Shown piece after piece: positions 7,996 through 16,135 of a DNA stretch of 64,000 bases. The stretch comes from Neolewinella xylanilytica (GTDB lineage Bacteria; Bacteroidota; Bacteroidia; Chitinophagales; Saprospiraceae), in the NCBI RefSeq assembly GCF_002934605.1, contig NZ_PTJC01000005.1, positions 1,116,001 to 1,180,000 on the forward strand, written 5' to 3'. The notes beneath the pieces were generated by a model, which saw only the letters and a program-made list of their open reading frames with translations, was not told the origin of the DNA and did no database searches. Made by a program: the position numbers and the translations under genes. How positions within the stretch are numbered: the stretch's first letter is position 1; each line of letters starts with the position of its first letter.

Positions 7996-8874
7996 ATGAG
8001 CCCCAGCCGTTTCCCGATCCACCTTTGCACCTGCGCGCTCGCCGCCCTCCTTCTCAGCGCCTGCGGTAGCACCTATCCGCCCCGCAAGTTCCGGCTGCCC
8101 GAGCGGCTGAGCGAAGCTTCCGGACTGGTCATCGACGACAACCGCATGCTATGGCACAACGACAGCGGCGACGGGCCCTATCTCTATACCACGGACATCC
8201 ACGGGGAGCTGCTGGCGGTAGACACCCTCGCCGCCGACGCGGTCGACTACGAAGACATCTGCCAGGATGACACCGGGCGCCTCTACCTCGGCGATTTCGG
8301 AAACAATACCGGCCGGCGCCCGGATCAGACCATCTACCGCTACGATTCCACTACGGGCGTCACCGATTCGATCGTCTTCACATACCCCGGCCAGGATGGC
8401 CGCGGGATCGACTATCCCGGCAACTACAACTGCGAGGCGATGGTGGTCGCCGATGGCCAATTGCACCTGTTCACCAAGGACGTCCTCAGCGGCAACCGCC
8501 CCTTCTACATCAAACACTTCCGGCTGCCAGCTCAACCGGGTACCTACGAAGCCGAACTAGTCGATAGCCTCTACCTACCCCGCCGGGTGATCACCGGCGC
8601 GACCCTCGACCGCCAGCGCAACGAACTTTACCTCGTGGCCTACAATTTTCGCGTCTTGCTGGGCTTCCTGCCCACCGGTGCCGCCTCCCTCATCAAGCTG
8701 TCGAACTACCCCGAAGGCGCGTTCTTTCGGGGGGATATCGAGCGGCGCAACGTCGCCTGGGCGGTTCCTACCCAGCACGAGGCCGTAGCGATCTACAACG
8801 ACGCATACCTCTACATTGCCGCCGAGGCCACCCGGATTCGGAAGCGCGCCATCGCCCGTCGCATCAAGCGTTGA
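7996..8874 (+). CDS. Lipoprotein with predicted beta-propeller-like fold, function unknown
   Basis: The 292-residue product starts with a lipoprotein signal (LLLSACGS, lipidated Cys near residue 22) and should sit in a membrane facing the periplasm or the surface. The mature part begins SEASGLVIDD and contains LWHNDSGDGPYLYTTD, EDICQDD and LYLGDFGNN. That pattern of short strands ending in Asp/Gly turns resembles SdiA-regulated/WD40-like propeller proteins that are common but uncharacterised in Bacteroidota. The frame is open upstream into REP unit 3, but the signal peptide fixes the start at the ATG at 7996. The stop touches the stop of the convergent gene at 8875. No catalytic residues can be named. 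Confidence 0.7.
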   Translation: MSPSRFPIHLCTCALAALLLSACGSTYPPRKFRLPERLSEASGLVIDDNRMLWHNDSGDGPYLYTTDIHGELLAVDTLAADAVDYEDICQDDTGRLYLGDFGNNTGRRPDQTIYRYDSTTGVTDSIVFTYPGQDGRGIDYPGNYNCEAMVVADGQLHLFTKDVLSGNRPFYIKHFRLPAQPGTYEAELVDSLYLPRRVITGATLDRQRNELYLVAYNFRVLLGFLPTGAASLIKLSNYPEGAFFRGDIERRNVAWAVPTQHEAVAIYNDAYLYIAAEATRIRKRAIARRIKR

Positions 8875-9807
8875 TTACTGCCACTGCCGACTACCGATCC
8901 GGTAGAAGATGACGTACCGGCTTTCGGCGGTAGCCACCTGCGGCCAGAGGTCGTTAATCACCCGCATGGCCAGCGCGGTATCGGCCACTTCGCGGCGCAG
9001 CAAATCATCCTTATACAGGTATATGTTTTCGTAATACGTGGCGGAATCAACGCGGTACCGTAAGGGGGTAAGGCGGGCAAAGTACGTACTGTCTTCCAGC
9101 GGAGGCAGGGCCGGCTCATTGATCAGATAGACCAATTTACCACGACGGTAGACGGCTGCCCAGTCATAGGTCGCCACGGCCAGATCTAGGGGAACGGGGT
9201 AGGGGGGCTGGTTGCGGACGTAGCCGTTGATCGTCTGGCGGTCAACGATGGAGTTTTCCGTTTCCCATTGACTGAGGTCGCCCGTGTTGTAAGCCATCAG
9301 TACGGCCCGGTCCACGGGCGGTATTCCCTGGCGGGTACGGTCGCGATACTGATGCAGACGTACCGTACAACTGAGGGTAGCTTCCGTCAATTGGCTGAGC
9401 TCGCGCAGGAAAGCAAAGTAAGTTTCGCGCGTACCCGCCGTCCAGTCACAGTCGATTTGTACTTCCGTATAGGGGTGGGGGAACAGATTGCTTAGTAGGG
9501 TAAGGATGTTTTCGGCCAGGTTCCGGGGATCGTGCTCGAAGACCTCATTCGTGATAAACACCACCGGCACCAGTTCGACCGCCACCGCGCCGCCCGTAAC
9601 CAGCTCGGCGGAAGGTTCGGCCCTCCCTTCGGTCCAGCTCACGTCAAATACCTTCACGTACAGGCGCTCTGCTTTCCAGGACCGTATCGGCTCAGCCGGC
9701 GGGTCCAGGTAGGTTTCCCAGTGATAAAAAGCATATTCCGGCTGGGGTACTTCCGTACCACACGACCAGAAGCAGAGCAGCAGCAAAAAGCTATAGCTCC
9801 ACCTCAT
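8875..9807 (-). CDS. Hypothetical lipoprotein, TIM-barrel glycosidase-like
   Basis: The 310-residue product has a signal peptide ending in LCFWSCGTE, so it is a likely lipoprotein. The mature sequence has features of a barrel enzyme: YVKVFDVSWTE near residue 50, VVFITNEVF near 85, QIDCDWTAGTRETY near 120, RAVLMAYNTGDLSQW near 170 and LAVATYDWAAVYRRG near 205. The Asp and Glu residues at strand ends (DCDWT, TNEVF) would suit a glycoside hydrolase-like active site, but I cannot assign a family with confidence. Its ATG overlaps the end of the upstream beta-CASP gene by 17 bp, so the two are probably co-transcribed. Confidence 0.6.
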   Translation of the reverse strand: MRWSYSFLLLLCFWSCGTEVPQPEYAFYHWETYLDPPAEPIRSWKAERLYVKVFDVSWTEGRAEPSAELVTGGAVAVELVPVVFITNEVFEHDPRNLAENILTLLSNLFPHPYTEVQIDCDWTAGTRETYFAFLRELSQLTEATLSCTVRLHQYRDRTRQGIPPVDRAVLMAYNTGDLSQWETENSIVDRQTINGYVRNQPPYPVPLDLAVATYDWAAVYRRGKLVYLINEPALPPLEDSTYFARLTPLRYRVDSATYYENIYLYKDDLLRREVADTALAMRVINDLWPQVATAESRYVIFYRIGSRQWQ

Positions 9808-11188
9808 CTTCCAGCCTTGGGGCGATCACCTCGCGGAAGCCGGCGCGGCGGAGACTTTCGGTGAAGGGCTCCATGCGGTCCAGTGTGCCGTGCACGAGGA
9901 AGAGCTTTTTACAGCTGTCCTGCTGGCCGTTCAGGAAGTTGATCAGCTCGGAGCGGTCGGCGTGGGCGCTGAAGCTGTCCATGACGACCACGTCGGCCCG
10001 CAGTTCGTGGTATTCACCGTAGAGTTTCATGCCGGTGGCCCCGTCGCGCAGCTTGCCGCCGGGGGTGCCGGGGGCGCAGTAGCCGACGATGAAGATGGTA
10101 TTCTTCGGGTCGCCCATGGTATTGGCCAGGTGGTGTTTGCTGCGGCCGGCGTTCATCATGCCGCTGGCGCTGATGATGATAGCCGGCCCGTCGAGGAAGT
10201 TGAGGGCTTTGCTTTCCTCCACGTCCTTAATATAGGTCAGGTCGTTGAAGCCGAAGGGGTTATCGTCGGTGAGCAGGTATTCCTGGAGGTCGCGGTCGTA
10301 GCACTCGGGGTGGGATCCGAAGACGGTGGTGGCGTTCACGGCCAGCGGACTATCTACGAAGACGGGGATTTTCGGTAGTTGCCCGCTACTCTCCAGCTGG
10401 TCGAGCATATAGACGATCTCCTGGGTGCGCCCCACGCTGAAGGCCGGGACGAGCAGTTTACCCCGCTTTTCGACGCAGGTCTTCCGGATGATCTTAAGAA
10501 AGCGTTCCAGGTCGTTGGGGGCGAGCTCGTGCTCCCGGTCGCCGTAGGTAGATTCGCTGATGAGGTAATCGCAGTCCGGCAGCTTGCGCGGGTCCCGCAG
10601 GATGGGTCGGTCGGGCCGCCCGACGTCACCGGTAAAGCCTACGGTGGTGGTGCTTCCGTCCGCCCGGCGGATGCGCAAGGTCACGCTGGCGCTACCGAGT
10701 ATGTGGCCGGCGTCGCGGAACTGGAGCTCTACGTCCGGGTGGATGCGGATCCACTCGCCGTAGGGGTGGCCGACGAAGCGCTCCAGGGCGGGCTTCACGT
10801 CGGGGCGGCTATAGAGCGGTTCGCGTCCCTTGCCGAATTTGCCGTACTTCTTATTGTAATACTCCGCGTCCTTCTCCTGGATGAAGGCGGAATCGAGTAG
10901 CAGGATGGCGCAGAGGCTTCGGGTGGCGTGGGTGCTGTAGATCTTACCCGGGAAGCCGTCGCGCACCAGCTTCGGAATGCGGCCGCAGTGATCGATGTGG
11001 GCGTGGCTGAGTACGAGGGCGTCAATTTCCCCGGGGTCGAAGAGGAAATGCTGATTAAAGTTCTCCATGTCCTCGTTCCGCCCCTGGTAAAGCCCGCAAT
11101 CGAGCAGGATCTTGTACCCATCGTCGAGGGTGAGGAGGTGGGCCGACCCGGTAACTTCGCGGGCGGCACCGCAGAATTTGAGCGTCAT
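9791..11188 (-). CDS. MBL-fold/beta-CASP RNA-processing nuclease
   Basis: The 465-residue product belongs to the metallo-beta-lactamase/beta-CASP family of RNases related to archaeal and CPSF-type nucleases. It begins LKFCGAAREVTGSAHLL and carries the metal-binding motif SHAHIDHCGRIP near residue 60. The CASP region includes LVPAFSVGRTQEIVYML, and the C-terminal RMMBL part has SFSAHADRSELINFLN. Such proteins cut or trim RNA in the cytoplasm. The frame continues upstream for 68 codons, but that extension comes from repeated CTTCAGTCCTTCA-like sequence and has no family resemblance, so the ATG at 11188 is chosen. The downstream lipoprotein gene overlaps it by 17 bp. Confidence 0.88.
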   Translation of the reverse strand: MTLKFCGAAREVTGSAHLLTLDDGYKILLDCGLYQGRNEDMENFNQHFLFDPGEIDALVLSHAHIDHCGRIPKLVRDGFPGKIYSTHATRSLCAILLLDSAFIQEKDAEYYNKKYGKFGKGREPLYSRPDVKPALERFVGHPYGEWIRIHPDVELQFRDAGHILGSASVTLRIRRADGSTTTVGFTGDVGRPDRPILRDPRKLPDCDYLISESTYGDREHELAPNDLERFLKIIRKTCVEKRGKLLVPAFSVGRTQEIVYMLDQLESSGQLPKIPVFVDSPLAVNATTVFGSHPECYDRDLQEYLLTDDNPFGFNDLTYIKDVEESKALNFLDGPAIIISASGMMNAGRSKHHLANTMGDPKNTIFIVGYCAPGTPGGKLRDGATGMKLYGEYHELRADVVVMDSFSAHADRSELINFLNGQQDSCKKLFLVHGTLDRMEPFTESLRRAGFREVIAPRLEDEVEL

Positions 11189-11446
11189 GGGAGGAGGGGT
11201 GAAGGACTGAAGGACTGAATTAGTGAATGCTTGAAGGACGGAATGGGTGAATACAGGCGGGATAGGCGCCGTTTCGGGCGACAGGATACGTAAATCGGTT
11301 TGAACGCCCGCGATTGTCGGGGAGAGATCCTGGTTCACACCCTCTGTAAGCCGGTTTTTGCGCCGGGGCGCGGGAGCAATGAGACCTGACACATCGGATG
11401 TGACAGTCTGTCACATCCGATGTGTCAGGTCGGGGAAGACGGGTAT
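11189..11446. other. Spacer with short tandem repeats and a perfect palindrome
   Basis: Between the sulfotransferase stop and the beta-CASP start. On the plus strand 11201-11250 contains repeated GAAGGACTGAA/TGAATG-type words, a low-complexity tract. At 11383-11431 is the long palindrome listed separately. No gene is seen. Confidence 0.6.
11383..11431. repeat. 49-nt perfect palindrome (23-bp arms, 3-nt loop)
   Basis: The left arm 11383-11405 and the right arm 11409-11431 are exact reverse complements over all 23 bases, separated by GTC. The arms begin GACCTGACACATC on both strands. It lies 16 bp past the sulfotransferase stop (minus strand). No T-run follows on either strand, so it is not a classic intrinsic terminator, though it could stop transcription or protect mRNA ends. 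It does not share the TCCGC/TCTGC loop pair of the REP family. Confidence 0.85.
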
Positions 11447-12394
11447 TCAGGAAAAATTTCCCCGGTAAATGAGCGTAGCCGGGAAGTCAATTGCAGCGGG
11501 TGGGGTGTAGTCATCCTCGAAGGTGCGCCGGTACCAATAGGTACAGTAGCCGCCGAATTCCTCCGCCAGTCGGGCCATCATCGGCTCGTATTTTGCCTTC
11601 AGCTGGTCTTCGATTTCGCGGGGGATGCGCACTTTGGGGGAGGGGTTGGACACCTTCCGTAGCTTGCAGTGCCGGTCGATGGCGGCGGGGTCGCCCCCGG
11701 TGAAGTCCACGATGTCGGCGAGCAGCGCCCGGGGGTCGTGCACGATCGCATCGAAGAAGCCGATCAGGATCCGATTGGGGTCGAAGCAGTTGCCGTAAGC
11801 TCGGAGGGTACGTATATAGTCGGTACGGAGTTCCTGGCCGTCCGAGTCCAGGAACTCCCGCAGGTTTTCCAGGTCGAAAGCTTCGTCTTCGGTGTAGTTG
11901 GCTATCCGGCCTTTATTGATGGTATGGCGGTAGTGCGACCACGCCCGGTCGATAGGATTACGGATCAGGAAAATGATCCGGGCGTCGGGGCTGATGGTCC
12001 GCATGCGTTCGATGTCCTTCTCCTTCAGCATGGAGTAGGCGGGGGTGATGTCGCCGGAGATTCCCGGTAGGTCCGTGAACAGGCTACGGTACCAGTTATC
12101 GGTGTACTCCGGTAAGCAGTAATTCGCCATCCACTTCACCTCGTGCATATTGCCGCGGCGTAAGGCATCGAGTGTCCGTTTTCCTTCCATGTAAACCCAG
12201 GAGGGCTTTTTTACCCGATCGAGGAATTTGGCCGGACTCAGCGCGTACGGAATCGGATACTCCTTACTGCGGTTAAAGTAGTGGAGTTCCTTAACGTAGG
12301 GTAGGGAATACGCGGGAAGCTCCGACAGCCGGGCCCAGAGCCAGGTGGTACCGGATTTCATAGCGCCGATGCCGTAGAAAGAAATATCGCTCAT
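11447..12394 (-). CDS. Sulfotransferase domain protein
   Basis: The 315-residue protein has the two PAPS-binding motifs of sulfotransferases: GAMKSGTTWL near residue 10 (5'-phosphosulfate loop) and IFLIRNPIDRAWSHYRHTI near residue 140 (3'-phosphate site). It should transfer sulfate from PAPS to a hydroxyl, most likely on a carbohydrate, in the cytoplasm. The residues following KSGTTWL and the YVKELHYFN segment match heparan-type/bacterial carbohydrate sulfotransferases. It is in a minus-strand run after rfbC and a DCC-family gene, which hints at surface-polysaccharide decoration, but the acceptor is unknown. Confidence 0.88.
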   Translation of the reverse strand: MSDISFYGIGAMKSGTTWLWARLSELPAYSLPYVKELHYFNRSKEYPIPYALSPAKFLDRVKKPSWVYMEGKRTLDALRRGNMHEVKWMANYCLPEYTDNWYRSLFTDLPGISGDITPAYSMLKEKDIERMRTISPDARIIFLIRNPIDRAWSHYRHTINKGRIANYTEDEAFDLENLREFLDSDGQELRTDYIRTLRAYGNCFDPNRILIGFFDAIVHDPRALLADIVDFTGGDPAAIDRHCKLRKVSNPSPKVRIPREIEDQLKAKYEPMMARLAEEFGGYCTYWYRRTFEDDYTPPAAIDFPATLIYRGNFS

Positions 12395-12464
12395 TAGCGG
12401 CCGCGTTCAGGAAGAAGGTGGAGTTATTCCCGAAAGAAACGCACTTTTTGCTACTGGCGGTACC

Positions 12465-12872
12465 TCATCCTTCCAGAAAACGCGTCTTCCATTCCGGGCG
12501 GGGCAGCATGCAGTTTTCCCGCTTACCGAACCAGTTGTAGCGGTGGTGACTGACGTAGTTGTAGAAGAAGTCGCGGATCTGCCGGGGAATGATCCCGAAG
12601 ATAGCGAGGTACGACAGGGGTCCGCCCATGAGTTCGAGCGTTTTGAGCACGCTGGTACTGCGGGTATATACCTTACCTTTTTGGTAGAGTACCACCGAGT
12701 TCAGGTCCTTCGGATCGATGCCGTAGCGGGGGAGCAGTTCCTCGGCTATGTCGGACTGCAGGCTGGCAAACCGTAGCTCGCCCCGGCGATCGTGCTTCAG
12801 GATGAACTGGACGGCCCCGTTACAGAGGTTGCAAACGCCGTCGAAAAAGAGGATGGGATGCGATGTATCCAT
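12465..12872 (-). CDS. DCC-family thiol-disulfide oxidoreductase-like protein (DUF393)
   Basis: The 135-residue product matches the DCC family, named after its N-terminal motif: here ILFFDGVCNLCNGAVQF, with the Asp-x-x-Cys-x-x-Cys pattern at residues 10-16. Later HDRRGELRFASLQS and LYQKGKVYTRSTSVLKTL are also family-typical. The fold is thought to be thioredoxin-like, but no substrate is established. It lies 25 bp downstream of rfbC on the same strand, and probably shares its transcript. Confidence 0.87.
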   Translation of the reverse strand: MDTSHPILFFDGVCNLCNGAVQFILKHDRRGELRFASLQSDIAEELLPRYGIDPKDLNSVVLYQKGKVYTRSTSVLKTLELMGGPLSYLAIFGIIPRQIRDFFYNYVSHHRYNWFGKRENCMLPRPEWKTRFLEG

Positions 12873-12897
12873 ACCCCGATAACACGGCCCGGTGGCA

Positions 12898-13428
12898 CTA
12901 GGTTAGCAACGGCCACCGCAGATCGCGATCCGCGACGGTGTATTCCCCGTCGATTTCCGGCCATTCGATCCCGAAAGCGGGGTCGTCGTAGCGATAGCCC
13001 TGCTCGGCTTCCGGGGCGTAAAAGTTGTCGCACTTATACGCAAAGACGGCGTGGTCGGAAGTGACCAGGTAACCGTGGATGAACCCCCGGGGCACGAAGA
13101 GCTGGCGGTGGTTTTCGCCACTGAGGGCAATACCGTACCACTGGCGGTAGGTGGGGGAATCAGGGCGCATGTCTACGGTGACATCGAAAACCTCACCGGA
13201 TAGTACCCGGACAAGCTTTGCCTGTGCTTTATCGCCCTGCTGGAGATGCATTCCCCGCAGAACGCCATGGCTACTGGCCGCCTGATTGTCTTGCACGAAG
13301 GTGGTCGCTATTCCGGCTTCCCGAAAGGTTTCCTGATTATAGGATTCGAAAAAGTACCCTCGTTTGTCTCCGAAGACCTTTGGCTCGAAAATTTGCAGAC
13401 CTTTAAGCGGCGTAGTAAGAAATGGCAT
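12898..13428 (-). CDS. rfbC: dTDP-4-dehydrorhamnose 3,5-epimerase
   Basis: The 176-residue cupin is RmlC/RfbC, which epimerises dTDP-4-keto-6-deoxyglucose at C3 and C5 on the way to dTDP-L-rhamnose. Recognisable parts are GLQIFEPKVFGDKRGYFFESY at the start (substrate contacts), SSHGVLRGMHLQ with the catalytic His, the DVTVDMRPDSPTYRQW strand with Asp, and LFVPRGFIHGYLV. The length is normal. rfbB and rfbA are 12 kb away in the polysaccharide locus and rfbD is not in the window, so the pathway is split. It is the first gene of a minus-strand run with the DCC and sulfotransferase genes. Confidence 0.94.
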   Translation of the reverse strand: MPFLTTPLKGLQIFEPKVFGDKRGYFFESYNQETFREAGIATTFVQDNQAASSHGVLRGMHLQQGDKAQAKLVRVLSGEVFDVTVDMRPDSPTYRQWYGIALSGENHRQLFVPRGFIHGYLVTSDHAVFAYKCDNFYAPEAEQGYRYDDPAFGIEWPEIDGEYTVADRDLRWPLLT

Positions 13429-13491
13429 AATGGATTTCGATGTTTTTAGCTCAGGCCGTCAACTAGCTGCCACCCCTGAGTCGTTTGGTCT

Positions 13492-13499
13492 CAAAGGTA
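13492..13499 (-). promoter_or_regulatory. Possible -7 element (TACCTTTG) for the rfbC run
   Basis: Minus-strand TACCTTTG matches TAnnTTTG exactly. It would give a leader of nearly 60 nt before the rfbC ATG at 13428. No clear TTTG is found at the -33 position, so the call is tentative. Confidence 0.35.
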
Positions 13500-13537
13500 A
13501 GCACGGCTTGCTGACAGCAGGCTGATCGAACGCAGCC

Positions 13538-13927
13538 ATGCTCCAATACAATACACCAATGGTCGACAACTGGGAAACAGATTTCGCCTACCAACGCATC
13601 CGCCACCTCATCCAGACCCGCTTCCGCCGGGATACCCTCCCGGATCTGAACGCCCTGCTCTTTCTCGTTGGCGTACAGGAACTAGGCCGCTGGCAGGCCG
13701 ACTTCACCAAGGAGGAAAAGCGTGACCTCATGCACGTGGCCGTCTGTCGGCTGATGGCCGAAGACGGCCACTACCGCTTCGTCGGGCGGGACGATGACGG
13801 TTGGCCCCATTACGAGCTGACGAGCAAGATCCCCCCCACGGACCTGAAGGGGCAGGAGCAGCTGCTGAAGGAGAAGATCATCGGATACTTCCAGGACCTG
13901 GAAACGACGGAGGGCTTCATCGGCTAG
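13538..13927 (+). CDS. Conserved hypothetical protein, 129 aa
   Basis: A small soluble, acidic protein without signal peptide or membrane segment. The sequence ETDFAYQRIRHLIQTRF, then LPDLNALLFLVGVQELG and FTKEEKRDLMHVAVCRLM, is helix-rich and looks like a folded domain rather than a chance frame. It ends with KEKIIGYFQDLETTEGF. I do not recognise a characterised family; similar small proteins seem typical of Saprospiria. An alternative ATG at 13559 would remove seven residues, and neither start has a Shine-Dalgarno. It is divergent from rfbC and upstream of the cyclophilin gene. Confidence 0.75.
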   Translation: MLQYNTPMVDNWETDFAYQRIRHLIQTRFRRDTLPDLNALLFLVGVQELGRWQADFTKEEKRDLMHVAVCRLMAEDGHYRFVGRDDDGWPHYELTSKIPPTDLKGQEQLLKEKIIGYFQDLETTEGFIG

Positions 13928-14012
13928 GAAAACATGCGCTAACTTCGCGGTGTGGCCGCGGTGATCCGCTGCCGGTCACGGTTTTCCTTTCACCTGCTCC
14001 CCGATCTTGACT

Positions 14013-14654
14013 ATGCGTTTCCTTCCCTATTTTCTCCTTCTCCTGCTAACCCTCACCGCCTGCAACGCCGACGGCACCCGGGCCATCATCCAAACCAATA
14101 TGGGCGACATCGAGGTTCTCCTCTACCCCGAAACCGAAGGCCACACCGAGAACTTCATCAAGCTGGCGGAGGAGAATTTCTACACCGGCACCCTCTTTCA
14201 CCGCGTCATTCCCGGCTTCATGGTGCAGGCGGGCGACCCGGAGAGCAAGGGCGCCCCGGCGGATAAGCCCCTCGGCATGGGCGGCCCCGGCTACGAGATC
14301 GACGCCGAGATCGGTGCGCCCCACCTCCACGGGGCCCTGGCCGCCGCCCGTACGCCCGATAACGTAAATCCCCAGCGCCGCAGCAGTGGCTCCCAGTTCT
14401 ACATCGTCACCGGGGAACTGCAAACGGACAATAGCCTCGACAATATCGAGCGCATCAAAAACATCAAGTACAACGAAGCGCAGCGGGCAGCCTATAAAGG
14501 CGTTGGTGGTCGCCCCGACCTCGACCAGGACTACACCGTCTTCGGTGAGGTCGTCAGCGGTATGGACGTGGTTGAGCGCATCGCGGAAGCGGAGACCGGC
14601 GCCTACAATCGCCCCCTGCAGGACGTGGTGATCGAGAACGTGGTGATCAAGTAG
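14013..14654 (+). CDS. Cyclophilin-type peptidyl-prolyl cis-trans isomerase lipoprotein
   Basis: The 213-residue product has a lipoprotein signal (LLLTLTACN, lipidated Cys near residue 17) followed by a cyclophilin domain. The core motifs are visible: NFIKLAEENFYTGTLFHRVIPGFMVQAGD, with the catalytic Arg in FHRV, and SSGSQFYIVTGE. It would speed proline isomerisation in folding proteins of the cell envelope. Compared with minimal cyclophilins there is an insertion around LDNIERIKNIKYNEAQRAAYKG before DYTVFGEVVSGMDVVERI. An in-frame TTG two codons upstream (14007) is possible, but the ATG at 14013 gives a proper signal peptide. A REP element begins 5 bp after the stop. Confidence 0.92.
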   Translation: MRFLPYFLLLLLTLTACNADGTRAIIQTNMGDIEVLLYPETEGHTENFIKLAEENFYTGTLFHRVIPGFMVQAGDPESKGAPADKPLGMGGPGYEIDAEIGAPHLHGALAAARTPDNVNPQRRSSGSQFYIVTGELQTDNSLDNIERIKNIKYNEAQRAAYKGVGGRPDLDQDYTVFGEVVSGMDVVERIAEAETGAYNRPLQDVVIENVVIK

Positions 14655-14658
14655 GTTA

Positions 14659-14698
14659 GCTTCGTCCGCCCAGCGTAGCGGAGGTAGTCTGCCAAAGC
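14659..14698 (+). repeat. Solitary REP hairpin after the cyclophilin gene
   Basis: Shares the invariant loop pair of the RAYT-linked repeats: TCCGC at 14665-14669 and TCTGC at 14688-14692. The outer arms are GCTT at 14659-14662 and AAGC at 14695-14698. The inner segment is CCAGCGTAGCGG followed by AGGTAG and pairs poorly. It sits between the convergent cyclophilin and methyltransferase genes, a usual place for REP elements. Confidence 0.65.
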
Positions 14699-14754
14699 GG
14701 GTGGGTAGTAAGAGAATCCCCCGAAGCTGAAGCTCCGGGACCCTGCGCCACACG

Positions 14755-15306
14755 TCAAACCAGCCCCAACGAACAGCTATACACGAAAGCCGGTGGCAAA
14801 TTCGCCAGCGTAAACCGCACCGAAACGTGGGAAAAGCTGTCCTTCAGCAGGCCGTAGTCCTGGAGGGCGTATTGGTATTGGAGGTATTCACCGCCCGGGG
14901 CCAGTACTTGCTGCGACTGGCGGATGATCCGCTGCTTCACGGACTGGTCGATCATGCTCAGCGGCAGACTGGAAACGACGAAATCGACACTGCCGGGGGA
15001 AAAGTGATCGGTAAGCCGATCGGCACCGATGGGAATGACCCGCAACCGCTCGTCGGCGATCAACTGCAGCCGTTCGACGAAGGCCGCATTGATTTCAAAG
15101 GCCGTAAGCGTGCTCCGGGGGTGGAGCGTACCGAGTAGCGCGCGGGTGACGCATCCTTCGCCGGGACCCAGCTCCACCACCGTCAGGGGCCGGTCGCTGG
15201 GGATGGACCCGATCAGGTGCTTAATGAGCACCGGGGAGGCCCGGGCAATGGCGCCGGTGGAGCGAAAATTTTTCAAGGCTTCCCGAAAGAAGTTCCAGTT
15301 GTTCAT
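14755..15306 (-). CDS. SAM-dependent methyltransferase, phospholipid N-methyltransferase-like
   Basis: The 183-residue class I methyltransferase has motif I VVELGPGEGCVTRAL near residue 45, the acidic residue of motif II in TAFEINAAFVERL, and a motif IV-like DFVVSSLPLSMI. The ELGPGxG form and the SSLPL segment resemble PmtA-type phosphatidylethanolamine N-methyltransferases and rRNA adenine dimethylase-like enzymes, so a lipid substrate is likely but not proven. The length fits the short bacterial Pmt family. It is divergent from the response regulator gene, with 137 bp between them. Confidence 0.75.
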   Translation of the reverse strand: MNNWNFFREALKNFRSTGAIARASPVLIKHLIGSIPSDRPLTVVELGPGEGCVTRALLGTLHPRSTLTAFEINAAFVERLQLIADERLRVIPIGADRLTDHFSPGSVDFVVSSLPLSMIDQSVKQRIIRQSQQVLAPGGEYLQYQYALQDYGLLKDSFSHVSVRFTLANLPPAFVYSCSLGLV

Positions 15307-15443
15307 AAAGTTGGGTCAGCGCGAATGTCACAAAGAACGCATAATTCAGTTAGAAGATCGCTCCCGCGCCCCGCCGCCCCAAACCCCTGCGCCCGCAACC
15401 ATTCCCACCCACCGGTTGTACCAACTGCTAAAGTAACCCCCGT

Positions 15444-16127
15444 ATGCTGCGCATCCTGCTGGTCGAAGACGAAGAGAATATCCGCGACACCGTCAAGCTC
15501 AACTTCGAAATGGAAGACTTCGAAGTCGTCACCGCCGAAAACGGGCGCAAAGCACTGAAGCACGCCGAAGAGCAGCACTTCGATATCATGATCGTCGACG
15601 TCATGCTGCCCGAGGTGAACGGTTTCCAGGTGGTCGAACAGATCCGGCTCACCAACCGCGATACCCCCATCATCTTCCTTACCGCCAAGGACCAGGCGCA
15701 GGATCGCATTCAGGGCCTGAAAAAAGGCGCCGACGATTACCTCACCAAACCCTTCGTCTTCGAGGAGCTCTTACTGCGGGTCAACCGGCTGATCGAAAGG
15801 ACCAGCAAATCGCCCGACGTACAGCCCGAACTGTTTACCTTCGGCGATAACCGGGTCAACTTCGCCACCTACGAGGCCGACGGTAACCACGGTACCTTCA
15901 CCCTGACCAAAAAGGAAGCCATGCTGCTGAAATTGTTGACCGAACGCCGCGGCGAGGTAGTGAGCCGCCAGCAGATCCTGCAATCCGTATGGGGCTACGA
16001 CGTCTACCCCAGCACCCGGACGATCGATAACTTTATTTTGTCGTTCCGCAAATACTTCGAGAAAGACCCCAAGGCACCAACCCACTTTCTGAGCGTACGC
16101 GGCGTTGGCTATAAGTTCGTCGAGTAA
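15444..16127 (+). CDS. OmpR-family response regulator
   Basis: The 227-residue protein has a receiver domain with acidic pocket VEDEE near residue 8, phospho-acceptor Asp52 in IMIVDVMLP and the conserved Lys in FLTAKDQ. The C-terminal winged helix includes TLTKKEAMLLKLLTERRGEVVSRQ and ends in RTIDNFILSFRKYF...LSVRGVGYKFVE. It should bind DNA when phosphorylated. No histidine kinase is adjacent; the gene 8 bp downstream encodes a VWA membrane protein. Its kinase is therefore encoded elsewhere, or the downstream membrane protein takes part in signalling. Confidence 0.94.
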   Translation: MLRILLVEDEENIRDTVKLNFEMEDFEVVTAENGRKALKHAEEQHFDIMIVDVMLPEVNGFQVVEQIRLTNRDTPIIFLTAKDQAQDRIQGLKKGADDYLTKPFVFEELLLRVNRLIERTSKSPDVQPELFTFGDNRVNFATYEADGNHGTFTLTKKEAMLLKLLTERRGEVVSRQQILQSVWGYDVYPSTRTIDNFILSFRKYFEKDPKAPTHFLSVRGVGYKFVE

Positions 16128-16135
16128 TTCCTTTA

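Noticed and set aside
11189..11392. 68-codon N-terminal extension of the beta-CASP nuclease
   Set aside because: It translates short tandem repeats and the palindrome flank and has no conserved sequence; family homology begins at the ATG at 11188.
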